A DNA stretch of 64,000 bases from the NCBI GenBank assembly GCA_013400155.1, contig VXBM01000043.1, positions 1,527,900 through 1,591,899 of the forward strand. The letters run 5' to 3'. Source of the stretch: Helopsaltes ochotensis. Its lineage: Eukaryota; Chordata; Aves; Passeriformes; Locustellidae. Under the pieces are notes generated by a model. That model worked only from the letters and a program-made list of their open reading frames with translations, made no database searches and was not told the origin of the DNA. A program made the translations under genes and the position numbers. Positions 22,001 through 37,000 of this stretch are shown here, piece after piece (within the stretch, counting starts at the first letter, position 1; each line of letters starts with the position of its first letter).

Positions 22001-25000
22001 GAATGATGTTTGTTAAGAGGTTTGGAACAGCTTTTAAAAACTATTCCTAATACAATTCTGCAGTAAGGGTCTTGGATTCTTAATGCAACTGCATTGAAGA
22101 GATGGCTTTATGTTATGAAACCATCTGAGCTCCAAGGTGCAAGAATGCCAGATTTCCTTAGCTTTTATTTATGCAGAAAGGCACCATTTAATACTCTGGA
22201 GGAGACAGTCTAGAAAAACTTCACTCTGCTTTAGAAATGAGCCTATAAAATACAGGGCGCTGCCAAGCAAAGTTTTTTATAGCAGGTTATAGAAAACTGC
22301 AGAATCTTGCATTCTGGAAACATCTAATGGGATTTACAGAGATAAAAGGAAATTTCTAAAACATGTGCCAATTTTCTAAAAGATGATTGCTGTCTGTGAA
22401 GCAAAATGATGGATGCATCCATGAGTCTTCCAAAGTAGTAAATTTGCAGTCTGTATTAAGCAGAACTCTAATATTTAGCTAACCTGCTGAATTTCTGGAA
22501 GTAATAAATCCAGGAATGTGACTGGATTTTCAATGTTAACTGAAAGTGTCCAAGTTTCTTGACTTTTTACAGGAAAAATCTTACTTAAAATAGAATTAAC
22601 TTTTTCAGATCTAGAAACCAGTTACTTAGTTCTGGTTTAAAATGCCACTATTTTTTATTCACTGAGTTCCTAGTTGTGGTAAGGATGCTGTTTTTATTGA
22701 CTGAAGCCTAGTGATAACAAAATTAATTGCATTCCTGAGGTTTCTTGTGTGGATTCTCTGAAAATAGCCTGAGCATTCCCAGGAGATTGTTGCTTCATTG
22801 CCTAGCTTATGAGATTCCCTATGGATGTTTTTCAGTTACTGCAGAAAGTAAGTAAGAATATTAAAATAATTAATTTATGCCAAAACACTCTATCTGTTGC
22901 TGCTAATTTTCTTTCTCCCTCAAAGTCAATTTGTACTGTCTACATGTTAAATATGCAAAAGCTCTGTAGCGACTGAAAGGTGAAGAAAAATTCCAATGCC
23001 AATTTAGCCTAACATATTCAATGACAATTTTTTTTTCAATAAATTCTTTCTAGGGAGCTTCCTGCAGATTTTAAAATTCAGTACATGACCAGTGTATTTG
23101 TGTAATTGTGGTATTAGCTTACATCTGGTGAAGATGGAGGGATAGAGTGGAAATTAGTGGGTTTTTTTCTTTTTTTTTCTTTTTTTTCCCTAGTACTGAC
23201 ATTGTCTATGTGACTTTAAGTGACAATTCTTTGAAGGTCTAACGTGGACAAAAACCATGAAGACAAAACTTCAGGATACTTCTGTGAAATTTTGAAATCT
23301 CTAATTTAACTGGGTTTCAAGTCTGAATTTCTATTCTTGATTCCTACTGCCTTAGAGCTGTAAAACACAGATGTTACCTACTGTGAAACACAGTGAATAG
23401 GGAAAAATATGTGGAAGTCATGGTCTTGAATTTTCTGAAGAATTGCTAAGCTCCCCTGCTCCATCAAGCAACTTTTGCTCTTATTCTTGGTAATATGGCA
23501 TGTTATTGCTTGTCTTTCCCACAGGCTCATATTATGCTAGGTTGGAAAGCACTTTAAATATGAAAAGCAATAATAGATGGTCAGTTCACAGGTTAGGAGT
23601 TCTGAAGGCACATACATGCACAACAATCTTAAAATCACATGTAAAAAGGGTCCACCAATCTTGCCCTTTCCATGTGAAATCTTACTGTTCCTGTTACATC
23701 CTTTCCTGGCACTTGCTTTCAAAATCTAAGAAAATATTAACATTCTTATTCCCTACATTCTTGTTTCTTCTCTCCTGGTGAGGACCTGTTTCACATTGAC
23801 AAAAAAAAATCTGTTTATCTCAATCTTTAAATACAGGACTTAAGAAGGAAGATGATTTCTTTGTATGTTTTCTCTGCCCCATCAGAGTACAGTGTTCAAA
23901 TAACACACTCAAATGACTGTTCTGTGAGAATTAGCAAAAGAGCCTCTTTGCTATGAAATGAGTGACTAAAATCTCTGAATATTTCTGCTACATCCAAAGG
24001 AACTGTAGCTCTTCTGTTAAACTTTGTTAACTTCATCTAGATGCTATGAAACCAAGGATAAAACATGTTGTCTATGCTGGAGTGCAGTATGTTTCTAGAA
24101 ATGTGAGATCTTTGCAGTCACAGACTGCAGGCTTTGTTAGCCTTTCCAGATCCTGAGCCAAAAATAAGCTGGTGAAACAGATGGGAAAGTGGGAAGCTGG
24201 AATTACTAGATGGGCAAAGTGAAAGTTCTTGGGTAATCTTAACTGCAATTTTTTGTGCTTTAAGCGCTTCCTTTGAAATGAAAATTTATTTCTCCAATTC
24301 ATTAATATCTCGATACAATTTTTATGATTTTTTTAGTTTAACCTTGATGTTAGAAGGTTTTGATATTTTGTGGTGCTTGTTTATGCTTTCCAAGCATTTG
24401 CAGAAATAGGTTTTCCAGAGATACATTTTTTAAAGGTTGTTTTTTTAAGCACCGGAGAGTCCAATTCTTTTTTCTCTGGTCACAAATTTTGTTAGATTAA
24501 AAAAAGGTAATTCTTTGTTTTGTTTTCTTTTAATGTTGTCTTCTAGGATTCTATATTCATCTGATATAAATCTTAAAGAAATTGAGGAACTGTTTGCGAG
24601 GAAAATACAAGAAAGCAACACTACTACTCTTCAGAAGGCTCAAAAAAATGCAAATTGTCTCAGACAAAGCAAAAGAACACCAATTGATCAGAATACTCCA
24701 AGTGGAGCTGTGCAGCAAGAAATTGTTTGTTTGTCTGGTGTAGAGGAAGAAATTCCAGAAGCAGTCATTGACACAAAAAGTGACAAAGCTGCTGCAGGTA
24801 GGTTTGGAATTACACTTTTTTCTCTGTCTTTTAAATAATTGTTCAAATACTTCTACCGTTGTAGAAATGCAGGCAAAATTAAACCTATTGTTACAGCACA
24901 GCTGTCATGGATATTCTTCTCTATGGCCCACCTCATTGTCTCACCCTTTGAAGAAATGAATTGGTGCAGAAGTTAGGCAGGCACTGTTCCCAGCCAGTGT

Positions 25001-28000
25001 GTGGTGTAATAGATCTGGAGTTGCCAGGCATCAGGCATGGTCATCACCATGTCCTGTCTTTTCCCTGGAATACAGTGAGCTCCATTCCTCATCGTGTGGG
25101 ACTTCCACACAGCAGAGTATCTCCCTTGTTTTCCTTTCCTAGCAAATTGCACTGCTTCCATTGTTGTTTTATGAGGGTTCTGGAACCTTTCAAAATCTTC
25201 CATACACGGCTCTGAATGAAATAACACAGGGAAATGTTTAACTGCATCTTTCCCAGAGGTGCTGGCTGCCACAGCTGTGTCAGGGACACGGGCTCAAGCA
25301 GCAGATCTGTTCAGCTGGGAGCCTGTAGCACGGCATGACCCTGAACTTCCCCAGGGCCTTCTCTTCTTAAGTGGAGAGGTTCAGGACCTCTGCAGAAAAA
25401 AATGAACTGGGTGCTTAATCTTATGAAAGAGTAACTGTAGCACTTCTTCTGTAGATACCAAATAGGGAGCATTGATCAAGTTTCTGATAAGTCAAAATAA
25501 GAAGTAAAAAGCACTGTTTGGAAAACTTTTCAAGGAAAATTCTAGCTTGTATATGCAATAATAAAAAATTTAACTGTGTCAGATTCATTTCAAATATTTT
25601 GTCTGTGCACTGTCAGTAGTCTCTTGTACACGTGACAAAGTAAAAGACAGCCTTTTCTCCCTATATGCAGGTAATTCCAAAGTGGAAACTGCATCTGTGT
25701 TAGGAGAAGACTTACTGATGCTCTACAAGAAGAGCTGTTGTCCAGATATTAATATTTGCGTAGAAGGCAAAGATTTTCAAGCTCACAGGTACATAAGTAG
25801 TTACAGTAAAAAGTTTTTCAATCAATAACCATCTGGTATAAAATGCTCCTGTTACTGTGTATCTATAGGAAGTTATTGCTGGTGTTGTTCCCTATCTGTG
25901 AACAGGTACAGCTTTTAGGTCTTACCTCTGGAGTGGCTGTAATTTGATACTAATGAATATAATTTATCATCAACAGCAACTATTTTGAAAACACCTGCAT
26001 TTTTAGCACTTTTTAAGATTGCCACTGTAAACTCATATATTGAGTATATACTCATGGAAATACTTGTAGATTTTTTTCCTAACCTTTTATATATATGAAA
26101 TACAAAATAATAAAAAATAATCTGTGCTCTGTAAAGAAAACTCAAAATCTACTAATAAACTATTCAGTTATTAATGCTGAATAAAATTTCAGTAAAGGCA
26201 GAAAATTTCTGAAGTGGTAATTTTTGTTTCAGCTCTTCAGAATCTGTGCATGCAAAATCTGGTTTTACTTTCATTACTTCAGTTATGTAGATGTAAAGAT
26301 TGTCAGGAGCCTATCCTAGATCAAAAGTCCAAGACTGTTTAAGAACTTTGGCTTATTGTTCTCCTGTGACTTAAGAAAGCAAATTAGAGTGTCACTACTA
26401 TTCTTTGTACCTTTGATATAAGTCCCTTTGCACATGAGATAGCAAACTAGACAGCATGTATTCTGTTCCTTTGAGTATATTAAGTAACTGAGAGGGACTA
26501 TAAAAAACCTCAATTTATTTTATTACTTCCTCAACACAAAACTGGAGGGAGGGGCCATTTATTACTGACATTACAGTATATTTATAGAAGATACGTCATA
26601 ATTGTGTGGGTATTTGGATATATGCTACATTTTCAGAATGAAGTGTAGTAAAGAATGTTTGCTTCTTCTGGTCTACATTATATGTTCTCAGATACAAAAG
26701 TTTGAGAAACAAATGCTTTAATGCAGAAAAAATAATGCAACAAAGAGCTTCTATCAGCAGAGTTGCTTTAATTTAGGCCACTTACTGCCTGGAGCTATGT
26801 ATCTAGTTTAACTAGCATCAAAAATACGGCAGTAAATCATAGAGAGAACAAGGATGTTCTGAAACAGGACTTGAGCTCATTTTAGCACTGTGTCATATGA
26901 ACAGTAGGAGCTATAAGGGCGATGGAACTTTCAGTATCATTGTGGTGAAAGCACCAGAATGATTTACTTACTGTAAGGGGTTTTTTTTAAAGTTCTCAAA
27001 CTGGAGACAGGTTAGGACCTCAGCGTCTCCCACCACTTGTGTCAGTATTCCTTACTTTCTGATGAAGTCCTGTGAACTTCCAGTAGACTTTAGTGTTGCT
27101 GGTTTATGTCTTCCTAGTGTTGCATTCTTACAGAGCTCTGCATGAAGCAAGTCAGATTTGTTTGGTAATAGAACTGACACTCACCATCACTGTAGGAAAG
27201 CACAGATTAAGTTATTTCAAAATAATTTGGTATCTCCATATATTTTATAAATACATGCTGATAAAATTTAAATTTAGGTACTGCATACTTGTCCATATTG
27301 TGTTGAGTACCTGTCTTATTTTAAATGAGTCTTTGAAATATCCACTCTAACTATGCCCTTGAAGTTGATTGGTCACTGTTCATTACTAAAAAAAATTTGG
27401 AATGGAAGAAAAAAAACTGGAGATAACTATATTTCATATTTTTATGATATTGTGTTATTGTATCTTATAAAAAAAAGATTGTGTGTATACTCAGAATTTC
27501 ATACACTTCAAGTTAGGATATAATACCCATTTACATGTGGGCATATTTCACTGAGATATGAAACATTCAGTAAAAGCTTTGTTGTTATTATTTTTGCTGG
27601 ATGACTCACAGGAGGAATGTGCGAGAAGTTTCTAATTTAAACTATTGAGACTTCTGAAGCGGGAGGAGGGAAGAGAGATGAGAGAATGCAGAATATAAAA
27701 TGACTAGAAAAGAGACCATAAATAGTATTCTTCATGCTTCTTCCTACGCAAAATGAGAGTGCTCAGAAACATTTTGAGAGACAACGAATACATGTAACAG
27801 AAAGGATTCTCATGCCTAGTATAATGTTTTGCTTTCTCTGCCACAGGAAATACATGACATTAGTTAATTTTATAAATCATAGGAACCTTGCAAGTGTCAT
27901 GAAAAAATTCTGTGTATGAGAATATTATCTGAGGCTGCAGTAAGCCTGATAAGAGGCATTAAAGCTAACACTATAACTGGTGTGGATCTGGAAAACTGAA

Positions 28001-31000
28001 ATCACAAAGCAGTTTTCATCCACTATCTCGTCTTCTCTCTGCCACTGCACTTCCACCTTAAGCATCCTATTGCAAAGGTCTTACCTGATATTTTGAAGAC
28101 TGATACTACTAGAGATACTGAGCTACAGACTGCAGCTCTGAGGTTTCTTTATTGTCTTTTATGGAAGTAATAGTAAATTGAAGTAGCCCTATTATGGCCA
28201 GTTATGCCTTTTAAATACAGAAGGGCAGTAAGAGTAAACAGAAGAACTGATAGCTCTTGTTGTAAAAACACATCATATTGTCCCAGCATATGTTAATATC
28301 AAGTTTTGTTTGGCTTTTGCTGGATAGCAAATTCTGAATACAAGACCTTACATGCTTATCATTTTGATAAATACATACTTTGCAATATAAGAAGAATTTA
28401 AGATGTTCAGGATATAATTATTTATAATGGGGCTGTATAAGCTCTTCATTAAATAAACTGTTATTTACTCTTATTTGGTAAATAAAACAGGAGAAATAAA
28501 TGTGAAATTTTAAATAAAAGGAAGATGCTTGTAATAGATTTCGTCCGTGTGAATCCCAAAGTCATACTGAAAACAAGCTTTAACTGAAAAATTTATAGAG
28601 TACTGTTTGCTTTTTCTGTAGCATATTTTGAAATTCCAAACATACTGTGAGGAAAAGGCATGCAATACACAGCTGACACCTTAATGCATAAAGGGCAAAG
28701 ATTTAACTCAATGTTATCAAAGAGTCTCATCATGAATATTTGTATGTAGTGGAATAATGTTTACTTTTTCTCTCTCAGGGCCATTTTATGTGCCAGATCT
28801 AGTTACTTTGCTGCTATGCTGAATGGAAGTTGGGCTGAGAGCTCTCAAGAGCACATCACTCTTCAAGGGTAAGTGTTGTCTCTGCAAGTCATGTGGGAGC
28901 AAAGGTAGGCAATTTACAATCGCTGCAAATATGTAACAACTGTGCTGCCTACAGAGCACTGAAGATTAATATGCCCTGACACTTTTCTCCAGCCTGATAC
29001 ATTTCCTGAGTACTGTTTTGACTTCAGGATGAAACTCTGTGTAGAGTGTATTTGTTAATATTGTCAGAAAAGTCTTTTTCATCAGCAGAAGGGCACTAAT
29101 CCTTTTGTGTAGAGTATGTTTTAATATTCTACTTGAGAATTCTTTCACTTCTTGTTGTACTTGTGATGAAAAATACTGTGAGGGTCTGAAGAATGTAATT
29201 TTCATACTTATTTGTACAATAAATATATTTACAATGTAAAGATAAATAACATTTCCTAAATAGTGTTTAATTATGATATTCCAGCAGCATATACTAAAGC
29301 AATTTGATCTAGTGGGCTTGTTCAGCATGGCTTTCTGTGTGAGAATAGTGGAGCTGTCACTGTAGGATGAATACTTAAGACTTCATAGATAAGCTGGGGA
29401 CTGCCAGATCAATTCTTTTCAGAATCAGAAAACTCTATTGAAATACATCCAATTTCCTTTAAAAGCAAAGGAGTACTGATCCATGTACATGTTGGATTTT
29501 TTTTCAGGCATGATGTTGGCTGACTCAGTTTGCTTCAGAAAGAACTGTGTACCTTACAGTGCTGCAAAATGTAACTGCTTTGTGTTAATATAAAAATCTC
29601 TTGGCCCAATGATACTTTCTTAAATGTTCATTTTAGGATCCTGTCAGTGTAATAATGCTGCTGCAAAATCAGAAAGATTATATGTTGATTTGGTTATAAC
29701 TTCCAAATCCTTATAAAACAATGTATTTGCAATTTGATTTATTCCTTAGTTTTTATGGTGTTTTAGAGGCTGATAGCCACCAATTACTCTGGTGTTTACA
29801 CTTCTCTTTCTGCAATTGATTCCTCTGTGATTAAGAAATTTTCATCCTTATTTTTTAGTAGAGGTATTTTCCTGACAAGTACTAAATCCTTATACAAGAC
29901 TCTTCTCATGCCAATGTCTCATAATTTCTGTTATTATGAGTCATATGCATAATTTTACCTTTTCCAGTTCACTTTTCTGCTTTAGTGCTGGTTTCTGTGC
30001 TGTCTTCTACAACACTTATAAATGAAGTACATATGGCTTACTCTGAAATAATGAAAATTATTCTTAAGGTAACAGCTGTCAAGACTGTGGGGGAACTCCT
30101 TCTTGCTGACTTTATGGCTGTTGTGTGTACTGCTATACAGGGAGACAGCTGTGCTGATTTTGCTTCTTCGCATGTTGCGGTGCTGGGTTTTTTTCTTTTG
30201 CTTTTAGGCATCAATGTCGATTGCTTAAACATGTCTAATGTTGTAAAGGGTCTTAGCTCTGCATGAATATTCCATTTATACTAACGCACACAGCACTTGG
30301 GGGTCCTGAAGACTACACACAAAAGTGTATGTGCACAAGTACAAGAAGGTGTTGTTCAGATCATGTCCATCATTGAGGCATTCTGTGCCTTCCTGCATTA
30401 GGTGGCTGGGACTGTGAAAGGATGCAAACACTGCTGTGTAGGACCACCAGCTTCCTTAATCTGAATAAAGACTTGCTAAATATTCTGAGTAACATTTCTC
30501 CTTAGCATTATATAAAACTACTAAATGTATTTTTAGTGTTGCAAAAACATAAACATATCATAAAATAAAGATATAGAGTAATTATAATAAAATAATTTTG
30601 AAATATGTAGTTACTTAAGTTGACTTATTGCTAGTAAAGAACTTGGCAATGATGAAAAAATCCATCTTATCAGTGTAAATAATATAGTTATTAGTAGTAG
30701 TCTGCTTATTACTTATTTTTTAAGATCTAAAGTGTTAGAAAGTTTCAGCATGTCCATTGAGTAGCTAAATTCACCCCAAATGTAGTCCATTTAGGTACTT
30801 CTGCATTGTAAAACCTTATTGCTTTAATTTTACCAGATCATTTGCCTTCCATTCACAGCTAGATGATGTATCAGCTGTTTGACCAACTTTCTTCAGCTAA
30901 GAAATGTGATGCATTTTATTATGGACATGTCTTTATTTGTATTTTTTCCTTCTTCTTTTTTGCAGCATAAGCCATGCAGAAATGAATGTCATCTTGCATT

Positions 31001-34000
31001 TTATATATGGAGCTATTTTGGACTTCCCAGATGAAGTTGATGTTGGGTATACCTCAAATTTTATTATTTATTAATTTTAGTTTGTGCTTGTTTGCTTGTT
31101 CTATGTTTTCTCAGTTAAAAGTCAGAAGGAAAACTCGAAAAAGAAAGCTGTTGAAGAAATCTTATTTATTTGACAGCTACTGGAAAAGGTGTGCCAGCTG
31201 GTTTTGGAATACTCTGAGGAGATGTGATGTTTAATACCAAATTAATTCCCAATTTGCCTGTACCTTCCTTTTAGTTTTCAGAATAATATATACAATGTGT
31301 GATAGTATATAAAAGTTAATATTTTTAATTTATTTTTGAATAATCACTCAAGGTGATGGGAAGGATAAGTAGTTAGTCTTTGATCCATGAAAGATGATAT
31401 ATAGGAACCAATGTAAATGTTGGCATTTTCTTCTGGGACAGTTTTCAATCACAGTTTTATACATAATCCTGTATTAGTGAAGTAAATTCTGAAATTTGTG
31501 AATTATTCTCTGAAACCATTTATATATTAGCTGATGAACTCTGCCACTAAACATTAAAATGCTACAATTTCCTAAAATTCCTATGGAATTGTTTATAATA
31601 TGTCCCAATATCAATGTTTAGCTAATGAATTTGATACACAAAATAAAGCTGTGGTATTGATTAGTATAAAAAAGTGATTAATAGTTTGCTCGCTCTGCTT
31701 TTTAAGAATGTCATCAATAACATTTTATGTAACCTTTGGGAAAAAATCTACAAAATTCCGGAACTCTGCTGGCACAAGTTTTTTTTTTTCATTTGCTATC
31801 TTTAAAATAGAGAAACTGAGAGTCTTCTAAACAGTTTCTCAGCACGTGACTGAGGCTTGTTTTTATACAGGCTGAACTCAATGGCTGGGAGATTATTATT
31901 AGGTCAATATATGTTTCTGATTTGAAGATTATTCTGTAGCAAGTGTCACACTTGGTTATCAGTTTATTTCTGCAGTAAGTTCTGACTGGACCAAGAGGTG
32001 AAGTTAGCATGTAAATTGTCCTGTAAGGAGGCTGCAGATATCACAAGGATCTTTTGATTCCTGTCACTACTGCTTTCTCTTTAGTCGTATGTTGGGCATT
32101 GCAGACATGTATGGGCTGGATGGACTAAAAGAAGTAGCTATCTACATTTTGAAAAGAGATTACTGCAATTTTTTCCAAAAGGTATGCCACTTCTCATGCT
32201 ACTTTGTGAGCTATAGAGTCTGAGAATTTCAAATCTATTACTTAGCACTAAATCATAGTGACAAGATACGTAAGAGCTATGTGATCAAGGTGTTAGCTGA
32301 AGTCAACAGTCCCTGTTCTCAGGTGGGAATCTGGGATGGATGGTGGGAGTAAGGCCTGTGATATCATCCACCTATTCATAGACACTTGGAAACCCCAGCT
32401 GATTAAAAGCAGTATTCCACATGATTAATTCCATGTATTAAATTGCACTGAGTATAGTTAAATATGTGCTATTGCAAATGTAACTGGTTTTGGTGGGCAT
32501 GTGGAAATGCTATATATTTGCATATCTTTTTTCATGGGCATATATTTATTAAAAAAGTCTGTTCAATTAAAATTGGTTTAAAAACAAACACCTGCTTAGA
32601 GTTGAGCATTTTCATGCATTAAGCTCATGAGGCTGAATCCTACTTTACTGACATGTGGAAATAGATGATTACTTAAAGGCAAATAAACTTAAGTACCATG
32701 GCAGCTGACATTACTTCTGAATCTTTGAACTGAAGATTTTGTACTTCTGTATGGTTTCTGTAAATCAAAATGTACAATAATTGTGATAATTTTGTAACAT
32801 CTCTAGCCTGTTCCTGGCAAACAGCAACCTGTACTAGAATGCATGGCTATTGCTCATTCATTTGGTGTGGAAAACCTATATGCTGCTTGCATGAAGTAAG
32901 TAAAATAAAATAAAATTAATTTTAATTTATCTGCTTTCTGTTGAAATAATTTTATTTTGCAAGATAGGGTTTGTTTTTGCATATGAAATATTTACATTTT
33001 AAATGCTTTTTCTTCACAATACTTTAGAGGTATCTCTTATGCTAACAAGTGAAGATAGAACATTTTTCATCTTCCTTACCTAAGAATGGCTTTCTTTTCA
33101 ACAGATGGGTAGCAAAACATTTTGCAAGATGTTTTTCAGAGAAAAGCTTTGCCAATTTACCTACTGAACTTCAGAACAATTGTCTTGTTATGTTGATTAA
33201 CTCTCTGGTAAGTAGTGTGTTTTGTATAAAAATAGAGCAATGTAAATTTTTTCCTTATTTAGCGGTACAATCTAATTTAAAAGACAATAAATACAGTATC
33301 TTAAATCTGTATTATAGTATTTATACTATGTAAAAGTTCCAATTAAAATAACAATTTTAAGAACTATTTTGATGTGAAATATTGTTGTTATGCTTCATGA
33401 CACAGTCTATCACATCCAAGTCCACCTTAATAATAGAAAATACATTTATTAAATACAACTGTGACATCATAATGCAACAGAAGTGTTCAAGGCCAGATTG
33501 GATGGGGCTCTGAGAAACCTGGTCTAGTGGAAAGTGTCCCTCCTCCAGGGAGGGTGGGATTAAAGGACCAGTAAGGTCCCTTTTAACCCAAGCCATCCTA
33601 TGATTCTCTGATTCTGTACTTGGATGGTGAGAAACAGGAAATGACTGTATCAATTTCTGTGTTACGTGGTGGCATACATCATTTGTGATTGCCTTTTCCT
33701 CTCTACCTGTGTTCTAATTTAGAAAAAATTGACTTTTTTTTTTTTTTTCACACCTCAGGTAGTCACTGGCTATCAGGGATCACAAGCAATTTGTCTACAG
33801 ACAGGCTGACTTTACAAAAATAAAGTAGCAGTATAGTATCCATATCTTTTACTTCTCAGATAACTGTACTACACTGGTCCCCCCCCAAAGCTCAGCTTTC
33901 ATTTTTTGTGGCACTTACTTATGTTGTTCCCATTTAGGTCTGCTTAAATTTAAGTATTTTCTAGTTGTATTTCTGTATAAAACTATGCTCAGAGCTGACT

Positions 34001-37000
34001 TAAGGTAACTGATTTGAATTAGACCTGTTAACAGAACTTTGGTCAAGTACTCAGCCTGTAAATACACTGAATTGTAACAGATATAAGAAAAGTGTGTAGA
34101 AATAAAGGTAAATCTGTAGAGCTGCTGCCAAACATGACCGTATATGTATGTAGCTGTAATGTGCATTGTCACAGACAAAATTTAATCTAACTAGCTCAGG
34201 TAACGTTCACAGCATGACGTTGGTTCTAGCACGCAACTGACAACAAAGTATGTGATGTATTTTATATCTCATGGTTAAGTCCTTGGCCCCACGTCTGTGT
34301 TCCTGTGTTACCCAAACTAAATAGCTCTGGTGTGGCCACACTGTCAAACATAGCCCTGGTTGAAGAGTGGCACTCTTGAATGGTTCTGGCCAAGAACTAC
34401 CCCTTGCTGAAAGGACTGTGAAGCCTTCTTAGGACTGGTTTTTTAAGGACTTCTGTGATAAAGTTACTAGGTCAGCTAGGAGAGACAGCTGCAACTGCAT
34501 ATTCAGGGAAAAGCCTGCAAAACGACAGATTTCAGAGCTCCATACCTTTAGGTTGGATATTAGGTAAAGGCTCTTCCCCCAGAGCGTGGCTGGGCACTGG
34601 AACAGGCTCCCCAGGGCAGTGGTCGCAGCACCAGCCTGAAAGAGGTCAAGAAGTGTTTGGACAATACTCTCAGGCACAGGTATGACTCTTGGGGATGGTG
34701 CTGTGCAGGGCCAGGAGTTGGACTCGATGATCTGTGAGGGTACCTTTGAGCTCAGCTGTGATTCTGTGATCAAGAGAAGCTTCCCCAGTTATAAATCTGA
34801 ACAGTTCCACCACAATGCATAAATCTAACAGCATAAAGATGGCAGCTATGACACCTCAAGATTCTGTCTAGTATCTCAAGATGCTGGGTGTTCTGCCACT
34901 GTATTACATCAGGATACTGAGCTGTTAATAGTATACACACATAGCAACGTCTATCATTCATTGTATAAAATTGGAGAGTTTTAAGGAACATTTTCAGATA
35001 TAGATCAGTTCATTCTGATCTATAGCTGTTTATAGCTAAGCCACCATCCACCACCAAACTACCTCAGGTGTGTACTGCAGCTGTGAGCACATGCAGAGAC
35101 GGTTCTAGGTTCTTCTCCAGGCCCTTGTGCAACGTTATTGGGAAGCTGAAAGGTAAACGTTCAGGCCTTCTTCCCCCTCTGCTTATTCTAGTATATAAAG
35201 GTGTTGTGTTGAAATACACATGCTACCTTGCCAGCATTTGCAGAACAGTTATGGCACTGTGGTACTTGGTACTGCCCCCGTTGTGTACCCAGCTTCTCTG
35301 GAAGGTTTTTGCAGTTTGGGCTAAAGTGGGTTTAATTCCATATTAATGATTTAAAATTTGTGTTGGTGTGTCTTTGCAAGATTCACTGGTATTTTATGGA
35401 CTGAGGTCTGAAATCATCTAGAGGTTCAAAATTAAACAATAAAGTATAAGCTTCTTCTGCCCAGAGAATGGTTCTGGTGAGCATTCATTTCAGCATTTAA
35501 GACAACCATTCCAAAAACTTGTGGAATTCCCAGGGGAGTTTTTCACAATCTGCAAAAATGCTTTAAGCCTGCTTGAGTGATGAAGAAGAAAAGGTCTGAC
35601 ATTATTTTGCAGGGGCTACTGTATGATTTACAGTCCTTTTACTCTGCTGCTAGAGTTCTCTGCTGTAAAACTTTTACACCCAGTTCAACAGTATAATTCT
35701 GCTAAACCTTTCATTTACTGATGCTGGAAATGTAAAACCTAGTTAATGTGATAGCCTTTTAGAGAAAAAAAGGGTGCAAAGAAAAGGAAATTGTTCATGG
35801 GAAAATCCCTGGGAAACCACAATGATGAACACAGAAACATTAAAATGGGAGTGCCCTTTAAAGCACTGTCCAAGTACTTTGACTATCCCTGATGTCTCAA
35901 CTTCATGCAAGAAAATTACTAGGATTTTAGATAAGTAAAGTGGACTCCACTTTAAAATGGTTAGGAAAAAAGTGCTATAAGATTAGTAAAATTCAGTTAG
36001 AATCAATTCTACAAAGTGTTGATTTAATTAGAAGTCAATGAAGGTATTTTTTATTTCACTGGAAGTGTCTAATGGGAGTAAATGCTTATTGCCTTGTGAG
36101 CAGGGATTGAATTTGAGACAATTCAAAAAGCTTGTAATTGAGTCCAGTGGGAGCAAAATCAAACCATAAGCATAAATGTAATTCTTAATTTATGTGATCT
36201 GCAGAGAAGCAAACTGAGTTTGCCCAAGGATGAGTAAAATAATTTTAAAAATGTATTTTAACAATGGATAGTCAGATTTTATCTTTTAACAATAACATGC
36301 ACAAAGAAAGTACTCTGTGCTTTCTAACTCGCATAGGACAAATGTGATTGTGATCTGAATTTGCAGTAGGGTTTTTTGTGTCAAATATTTATCCGAATTG
36401 TTGCTTTTTCAAGTGTTACTGCATAATTTATCAGTGTCCTGCTAGGTCACGTTGAATAGAGCTTTCAGGCCATTCTAATGTGGATAACCATAAATTCCAA
36501 GTTCTTTTCAAGTGATGTATTAGCTCATAGAAGTTGCCCTCAGGTACTGTGCTGATGCAATGCATGGAAGAACCAAAGACACACACCAGGATAATAAATA
36601 TTAGCAAATCTGTTTGCATGTTTGAAATGTAACTAGAAACATAACAGTTACTTCTCTTTGAGAAACTTTAAACAACAAAGAGGGTAAGTTCAGTTAAAAC
36701 TCCATCTGGGAAGACAAATATTTGTTGTCTGACTCCTTTAAATAAAGTAAAAGGATTCATAACTACAGAAAGATTTTCTCTGTATCCTAGGCCATCCACA
36801 CTCACCTAAAACCTCATCTGAGCAGTTTTATTCAAGAATTTATTACATCTTTCAGTGACCTATGATCTTTTTCTCTATTCAGCTTCACTAGCTAACATTT
36901 GCCTTATTTTCTGCAGGAGTGTAATATGTAACAATGCAATTGAAAAAATATAATAAAAGCTATTGTAAACTTTACTACCTAACTTCAGGCAAAACAGAAC